From Collybia mongolica (taxonomy: Eukaryota; Basidiomycota; Agaricomycetes; Agaricales; Clitocybaceae), in the NCBI GenBank assembly GCA_013420905.1, contig JAAXNY010000008.1, positions 2,976,001 through 3,040,000 of the forward strand: a DNA stretch of 64,000 nt. The letters run 5' to 3'. Numbering within the stretch: the stretch's first letter is position 1; every line of letters begins with the position of its first letter. Positions 57,133-64,000 of this stretch are shown piece by piece. A program made the translations under genes and the position numbers. Under the pieces are notes generated by a model that searched no databases, had not been told where the DNA came from, and saw nothing but the letters and a program-made list of their open reading frames with translations.

Positions 57133-59418
57133 CAAGCTTATGGCCTGTGGCTACGCCACGGCACTGTGGCACTGGGCCATGGTTCATCACAGATCCTCCA
57201 GGTTGCTGGGGGCTCTGCCCCCAGACCCCCCCCTGGAATATTTATCATATCTCATATCTCAATTTTTTAGTCATTACTTTACTTTTATGGAGAAATCTTA
57301 TATACTATATCCAGCATATCCTATAACCCAATGTCCTATAAAACCCCACATCATATCATTTCAGTTGCACCCCCATTCTTGCCCTTATCTTGCAAATTTT
57401 TTGGAGCTGGGTATCCTACTGCATCCTATTGCACATACCTGGAAACAAATCATATACTCTTAGCTTACCATTTTTATTTCTATCCTATTCATATAGCCCA
57501 TATCATACTTACAGTCACTCTTTATCTCTTAAGGCTCCAATTGTTTCATTTGTTTACTGTTTACCATTTCTGTTTAGTTTACTGACCACCTATCTAAATG
57601 GTCACCATGAGTGATGGGGGGGTGATACTACAGCATGCTGTATTTATATTTACATCATATAACTTCCTATAATTGGCAAATGAAAACTGGCATATATTAT
57701 AAATATCCATTCCATGGCTGTTAAGGAGATATGTACTTATATAAAAGACAGCCAAGGCCTCTTAGATTTGTTCAAACTTCATCATTTTTTTTGTTGATGG
57801 TCCATTACCATTTACTTAATGCATTAATGTTTATTTGAGTCTTTCTGTCCTCAGTGGCCTTCTTGTTATTTGGTAAATGTTTAGTTTACACTGTTTTATA
57901 AACAAATACTAAATGGTTAGAGCCCTATAACCTCCTATACCTACAATTTTTATACTATCACCTCAGTCCTGCTTTCAGATATGGCCCTTTACTATTCCAA
58001 TCCAGCAGTTGGTCAACCACCTTATGCATTATTGTCATATCCTATTTTACCCTGTCTTCCTGGTTTTACAAACCTACTCTTGCACATCCATATTTGTGTT
58101 ATTGCTATATTTATGTCCATATTTCCCCTCTGTAGATAAACAATCATATACATAACTTGGTTGAACTGTAACCCAAAACTGTGGATACAAATAGTCTAAG
58201 GTCAGATCCAACATTGTGTAGTTATTGTTCTACCATATTTGTTAGTTGCCATACATAATCCAGCATAGAAGGGTAATTGATATTGGCTTAATTTAACAAA
58301 TATCAGTTCTATTCAAAGTTCTTGAAATCAATTATACTATTTCACTTAATGATTTGCATTGGATTCCAGTTGCTTTAAATATAAGCTTAGGAAGAGGTAG
58401 TGATGATCCATGAATAGGGCTCAAGTATTCATTGGGGTACATGCTGTGGCTCCATCAATTCTGTCATATGCAACAGAATTTATAATGTGGTATGCATACC
58501 TTAGCATTTCCATGAATTATTTCCAGTATTTTGGAAGAGTTTATATCATTATATTTGGTGGAAAGAGAGTTTTTTTTAGTGTATAATGTATCAGGTTTTA
58601 AAACAGGATTTGTAATCTCAGAATACATTGCATTGATTAAAGGCTTGATGGCAGAATTGATTAGGTAAAGTCATTTCCATGTTTGTCTGTATATTCTTGA
58701 TTTGTAATTTTATAAGCAGTAGCACCATTTAAATACCTATTTTACTGTTTTAGTTGAGCATCTGAAACTTGTCAGGCAGGATATACACACAAATAAGTTA
58801 AGGATAACAGATAATATTTGTTGACTTTAGTCCACTTTAGTTGTGATTATCCTGTGCTGTAAAGCAGGTGATTATGTTTGTTTTGAGGCAGGTGACTTAG
58901 CATGTGATCATGACCTGGATAGAACTTTTTTTATTATAAATATAATGCAATATGATGTAATTAAAATAGGGTTTGTTTGGAATATATTGTGTGAATTAAA
59001 GGTTTTATAGCAGAATTGGTCAGGTAAAAGTCATTTTCATTTTTGTCTGTCTGTAATTTCATGAGCAGTAGCACCATTTGAATGTATTTTTTATAAAATA
59101 GTTTGAGCATCTGAAATTTATGAGGAAGTGTGCATACAGATGGGTTAATATTTATTGACTTTGTGCACTTTGGAGGTCATGTGATGTGGTGGTTATGTTG
59201 TGTTTTGAGGCAGGTGATTTGAGCTGGTTTGAGCAGGTGATTTGAGCAGGTGCAGGTGACATAGCATGTGACTTTAACAATTTTTCTTGCTTTGTCATCC
59301 TTAGTCAGCACTCTACTTATAAGACAACTTTTTTGCTGCTTTGTCAGACTTAGTCAGCGCTTAGTCAGGATTAGTCACAATCAAATTCACACGGCTGTAG
59401 TACTTTAATATAGACAGA
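57133..59418 (-). mobile_element. Helitron unit 3
   Basis: 2286 bases, closely similar to unit 4 over its length. 3' stem-loop GTGGCGTAGCCAC and CCATAAGCTTG end; 5' end TCTGTCTATATTAAAG next to an A, the usual A|T insertion context. Pseudogene helicase traces at about 58390-58680. Confidence 0.75.
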
Positions 59419-61394
59419 TTATGGCCCGTGGCTACGCCACGGCACTGCTACACTCACCCATGGCTCTACCACATAACCTTCAGCTTGCTGGGGGCTCTGC
59501 CCCCAGACCCCCATCTTAGTCTCAATACTTTATTCTATGTTCAATTTCAATATTTTGGATGTAGGCTTTTTCCCTATTCAAATCATAATCCATATAATAC
59601 TTCTACTCCAAAGGAACATCTTTACTGTTAAAGTGACCCTATTGTCTACAGTATTTGGTATCATAGCTTTGATTCCATGTACCAATATTACCTGTGAAAT
59701 CACAATATAAAACTGCCCATGTATAACTACAGGAGATCTAAAATCAAGTCCAACTTGGTGTAATCAGTGCCCTTGATATTGGTTAATTGTCATACAGAAT
59801 CCCAGCTATAAAAGCAGTTGTGACCATGCCAATTTAAAAGCTATCAGGCTATTAGATGGCATCATTTGGAATCTTGAGATAATTTCTTTATGCCTATCAT
59901 TTTGCCTCCCAATTAACCATACTTCTACAATATGGTTGCTTGTCCATGTTATTATTTCCCTTGACCCATTATAAAGACTATCAACTGTGTTCAAATTGTG
60001 CAATATCATTACATGGCACCCCACTTTTTAAGTTAGCTTACATAGATAGAGGTAGCCCTGATGCATTGATAACATTCAGATATTCAACAGGGTATATTGC
60101 TTCAGCTCCATCAATTCCTTCATATGCAATACAATCTGCACTGTGGTACATCTTGCCATCTCCAGGAAACATATCCAGTACTTTTTTATTGAAAGAGTCA
60201 ACATCACCATTTCTGGCAGAAAGAATAGCTCTCTCAGGGTAAAATGTATCAGGTTTTAGAACAGGGTTTCCAATGTCAGGATATAATGTGTCAGTTAGAG
60301 ACTCCACAGTATTCTCAGCATCATAAAAGTGGCTAGGTAAGGTGACATTTCCATTGCCATCTGTAAGCTTCCCATGGCCAATTTCAATTTGCCATTTGGA
60401 AAGTCTCATTTTATCATTAGTAACACCATATAAGTACAGATTTTTCTTTAGTTTGAGTATTTGAAGTTCATCCCCACAGTCTGCACCATCAAATACTATA
60501 ATTAGCCTACCAAAGGCTCTATCATCTCCTCTAATATTTTGGAATAGCCAGTTGACTGCATCAAAGGCAACAATGCTGTCCAATATTGTGTAGTCAATTC
60601 CTATCACATTTGCAAATTATTATGTGAAAAGTTAGTTGTTATTGCTCTAATTTGATAGGGATCAGCTCTATTCAAAATCCTTGGAATCAATGTTTCTTCT
60701 ACCTATAATATTTCTCTCAACCATGTATTACTATTTCCCTTACTCATTTGCACTGGATTCCTATTGTTCTAAAGATAGGGTTAGACAGAGAGTAATTTTT
60801 TCAAAATAGAATGTATCAGATTTTAAAGCAGGCTTTGTAGTGTTAGAACATTTTATGTTAATTTATGGATTAACAACCAAATTGCTCAGATAAACTCATT
60901 TCCATTTTTATCTGCATGCTTTCCATGTTCTACTTTGATTTGTAATTTTATGGGTAGTGGCACCATTTAAATACTTTTTTTTTTCCAGTTTGAGCATCTG
61001 AAATTTATGAGGCAGCTTAAGGTTAATAGGTATTGTTTGTTATTTGTTGACTTAGTCCGCTTTGGAGGTCATGTGATGTGATGTTGCAGATCAGGTGATT
61101 AGTATGTGTCTTAGCATGTTACCTGGATAGATTTTTTTTTAAATATATAATGTATTAGTTTTTAAAGCAAGATATGTAATGTTAGAATTTATTGTGGTAA
61201 TTAAGGGTGACTTAAGCAGGTGACTTGAGCAGGTGACATGGCATGTGACTTCAACAATTTTCCTGCTTTGTCATCCTTAGTCAGCACTCTACTTAAAAGA
61301 CAACTTTTTTGCTGCTTTGTCAGACTTAGTCAGCGCTTAGTCAGGATTAATTACAATCAAATTCACACGGCCGTAGTACTTTAATATAGACAGA
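59419..61394 (-). mobile_element. Helitron unit 2, with helicase remnant
   Basis: 1976 bases. 3' end CCGTGGCGTAGCCACGG hairpin then GCCATAA; 5' end TCTGTCTATATTAAAG. It holds the clearest coding remnant of the array (59806-60607). Confidence 0.8.
59806..60607 (-). pseudogene. Helitron helicase C-terminal remnant
   Basis: Frame 60607-60038 includes NIRGDDRAFGRLIIVF (Walker B-following region), MRLSKWQIEIGHGKL, FYPERAILSARNGDVDSFNK and KMYHSADCIAYEG, PVEYLNVINASGLPLS; a second frame 60024-59806 continues with GCHVMILHNLNTVDSLYNGS and VEVWLIGRQNDRHKEIIS. This order is that of the PIF1-like helicase domain of RepHel proteins, which drives rolling-circle transposition. A frameshift near 60030, an internal deletion after IIVF and absence of the final motifs mark it as dead. 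Confidence 0.9.
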
Positions 61395-62534
61395 CAAGCT
61401 TACTACCTGTGCCTTCGGCACAGGGGGGTGGCTTGTCCATTCTGAGGGCAAATAATATTTACACAAATATATAAAGGGAGTTCCAGATATATGGTCACTG
61501 GAGTGTGGATTGCAGTTGGCCACAAATGCCATTGATTTTTTTCCCCCATACCACAGGCCCCCAGAAGCTCACCTATATGTTTGGAAAACTTTTCTGGATT
61601 TGAGACTCCCAAAATGATGATTTTTCCAGCCCAAAATAGTGGATCTGAGTGATTCTGGCAAAATCCTTGGCCTAAATATAGCAGATTTCAGACCTTCCTT
61701 GAAGTTTTTTTCAAGTAATGGGTCACTGGTTCATTTGATCTGTTTCAGTTTGAGAAGAGCCAGAGCCCAGATTCACAATCCTCAAAAAGCACTAAAATAT
61801 GTTTTATGATATAAGCCCTGGCCCATATAGTGGATTTAAGGCCCATTCTGGGGAAAAACTTTTCCAAACATATAGGGGAACTTCCAGGGGCCTCATACCA
61901 CTCTAAGGAACAACTGTAAAATTGAAATTTATTTACAACAATTACCTTGGTATTTCAGAAGAGATTCATCTGCTTCATTCTTATTTTTACTGTGGCAAGA
62001 ATAGATGATGAATCATGATTATGGCTTTTGGTTTTGTAAATGAGATGGTAATTAGTCTCACAACAAATACAGGTGATATGTTCCTGCCTACAATCAAGGC
62101 ACTCTCTAGATTGCACACAATCTTATATATTTACCTCAACTGAGCCTCAAAACTATTATGCATGCTTTGATAAGTATTTTGTAATCAACAGGCTATGGCC
62201 ATGAAACTTTATTAAATTGATTTGACCTTTCCAAAATGTTCTATGAGAGGGGAGAAAGAAGAATGACACCACTTCCAGATCCCAGCAACAAATGGACACA
62301 TGAGCTAGTAGTTGGAAGCCTGAGGGCACACATTATACAAATTTGATGCTGGACACTTTTTGGTCACATGACAAAATGATGTGTCTGATGGCAAATGCCG
62401 CCTGCTTCTGTTTCAGGCATCTGTTCAATATTTGTCATCTTTCTCTGATTAGTCATATTTTTAGTCAGCAAAGAAAATATTAGGTCAGCAAAGCTAGGGT
62501 CAAAACACCCAGCTGTTTTAATGTATAGGACAGA
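61395..62534 (-). mobile_element. Helitron-derived unit 1
   Basis: 1140 bases. 3' hairpin GTGCCGAAGGCAC with AGGTAGTAAGCTTG end; 5' end TCTGTCCTATACATTAAAAC preceded by A. Termini match unit 5. It contains a MITE (61555-61893). No coding remnant recognised. Confidence 0.65.
61555..61893. mobile_element. MITE with AGGCCCC ends, copy inside Helitron unit 1
   Basis: 339 bases, ends AGGCCCCCAGAAGC...CTTCCAGGGGCCT, perfect 8-base duplication CATACCAC (61547-61554, 61894-61901). Shares terminal and internal motifs (AATAGTGGAT, ATATAG) with the copy at 50216-50746. Confidence 0.92.
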
Positions 62535-62730
62535 TTTTGTGATTTTCTCCATAACCAGTAAAGCTATTAACTTTGTTTTTATATGTTTGGAATGTACAAA
62601 CATGGCTCTACAATTTCCTTGTTGAGCACATTTTTCCCACGGTCTATTTTGAGCGAAATATTAGAAATGTCCAGATTCAGCTAGTTTTGAAGGTCTGTGT
62701 ATTATACCAAAGATGAACAAACATCTTATA

Positions 62731-64000
62731 CAGTCAAACCTGCCTTAACCCATACCTATGATAACCCATAACCTGTTAAAACCCATAGGTTTTGGGCTTC
62801 CACGGACTTTGTTCGCAGGGGAATTCAAGAACCCTCCCATACTCAATAACCCATAGGCCCAGAGGTGGGTCATAACCCATACTTTACCTAAAACTGAGCC
62901 CGCCGGGCAGAGGATGATCTTGTGGAGCAGTTTATAATTAGTGTCTACAATTTGAAATACATTGCCACAAATCGGAATGAGCCCAGTGATGGTTTTCCTA
63001 GCTCAACATACCATACAATGAAGAAAGTGCTCAAGGCAGGCCTCGCTCGACTAAAGGAAACAATAAAGACACGTAAAGATGCTCTCTCCACACGTCTATT
63101 CAACAAGGAACACATTTCCGAAGAAGATGAACATTGGTTGGATAACAAAGCCAATCTTGTTGATGAGGATACAGTTGTTGACCTCCTGGATAAGGCTTCC
63201 GACTATGAGCATGGACTGCAATGCTTAAATTTGCAGCAGAAAGTGCTTTTGGAGAAACTCAAGGAGTTGGGGGGAGGTATCAAAAAGGTGGCAGGCCAAA
63301 AGAGAAAGCGTACGTGCATCACTATGAGTTTGAGTATAAAATAACCCATGTGGTACTTTAGGACCTGACAAGCCTTGTAAGGTCAAGCCTCAGGCGGAAA
63401 AGCACAAGGAAAAAGAGGCCCCAGTTTTCACAAAGAAGGAAAACGCAACATTGAAACAGAAGATTGAAATCCTTGACTGGCACCACAAGCAGGGCAAGGG
63501 ACAGAGTCAAGGCAAGACTGCTGCATACTGGAATGAAACATACCCCAATCTTTGCCTGAAGCAACCAACAATCTCTGCATGGCTCAAGGATGAGGAGAAG
63601 TATTGTCAGTTGTACACTGAAGAGTTGGGCAAAGGACAAACTGGAAATGCAAAGCAGGTGAAGCAGATGGAGCATCCAGAGGTCAATGAGATGCTCGAGC
63701 TTTGGATTGCAAAAGCTATGCTGGATGAGGTTCCACTTAGTGGTGAGATCCTCAGACAGAAATGGACTTGCTTTGCAGATCTCGTGGGGGTACCAATGGA
63801 TGAGAGGCTGGTGCTGAGTGAAGGATGGCTGGAAGCACTGAAGAGGCGGTGTGGCTTGAAAAGCTTCAAACGCCATGGTGAGGCTGGCTCTGGAAGTCCA
63901 GAGGAGGTTGAAAGTGAATGTGAATGCATTCGTGAACGCATCCGCGAGCTTGTTGCAAAGCATGGTTATCGGTTGAAGGATATGTTCAATATAGATGAAA
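62731..64000 (+). mobile_element. Pogo/Tigger-type DNA transposon (right end outside window)
   Basis: Begins CAGTCAAACCTGCC directly after a TA (62729-62730), the typical pogo/Tigger terminus. Five TAACCCATA-type subterminal repeats follow within 160 bases, then transposase coding sequence to the window end. Confidence 0.85.
62898..64000 (+). CDS. Pogo-type transposase, N-terminal part
   Basis: Open frame to 63309, a 52-base GT-AG intron (63310-63361), then open to the window edge. The first exon is helical and charged (TMKKVLKAGLARLKETIKT). The second has a CENP-B-type helix-turn-helix (ATLKQKIEILDWHHKQGKGQ then TISAWLKDEEKY), a second DNA-binding region (LSGEILRQKWTCFADLVGV, LSEGWLEALKRRCGLKSFKR), and ends at DMFNIDE, where the DDE catalytic domain starts with its first Asp. 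The enzyme would move the element at TA sites. There is no ATG at the frame start: the sequence CCGGGCAG at 62902-62909 may be a splice acceptor, so an upstream exon is likely, or translation begins at the Met near 63017. Confidence 0.85.

Overview
The window reads as a basidiomycete (Agaricomycetes-type) fungal chromosome segment. The evidence is short GT-AG introns of about 43-145 bases in the real genes, a KDZ-associated CxC2 cysteine cluster, a gypsy-type Gag with a CCHC knuckle, Helitron helicase, and several protein families I know only as large expansions in mushroom-forming fungi. The species cannot be named from the sequence.

Layout. 1-870: edge of a C2HC-motif gene. 2.3-15.7 kb: an old Zn2Cys6-type gene broken by an 8.9 kb young LTR retroelement (3037-11956), a non-autonomous hAT (12484-13185) and a lone old LTR (13297-14515). 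15.8-25.3 kb: three more lineage-specific families (a hypothetical gene on the minus strand, a KDZ CxC2 gene split by an intact Tc1 element, and a decayed gene split by a LINE and a hAT element). 25.4-28.3 kb: a decayed DDE transposase, a second copy of the hAT and a gypsy Gag remnant. 28.5-37.7 kb: a GC-rich genic island with an F-box/WD40 gene, a hypothetical gene and a DNAJC7-type TPR/J-domain co-chaperone. 37.57-50.77 kb: a large inverted duplication with 3.9 kb arms and a 4.9 kb spacer. 50.8-62.5 kb: an AT-rich repeat block with a degenerate minisatellite holding a LINE and a solo LTR, then five head-to-tail Helitron units. 62.7-64.0 kb: the start of a pogo-type transposon.

The most unusual items are these. 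(1) The LTR element keeps gag and protease but has no reverse transcriptase; in its place it carries an intact eight-exon gene with a binuclear-cluster cysteine motif, antisense to gag. (2) The inverted duplication carries two copies of an unrecognised two-exon gene encoding 20-residue repeats, and includes the promoter and first exon of the DNAJC7-like gene. (3) Helitrons are joined end to start in a tandem array. (4) Four unrelated-looking fungal expansion families sit together around a KDZ relic. Most insertions could be bounded to the base by target-site duplications, which gives an order of events.
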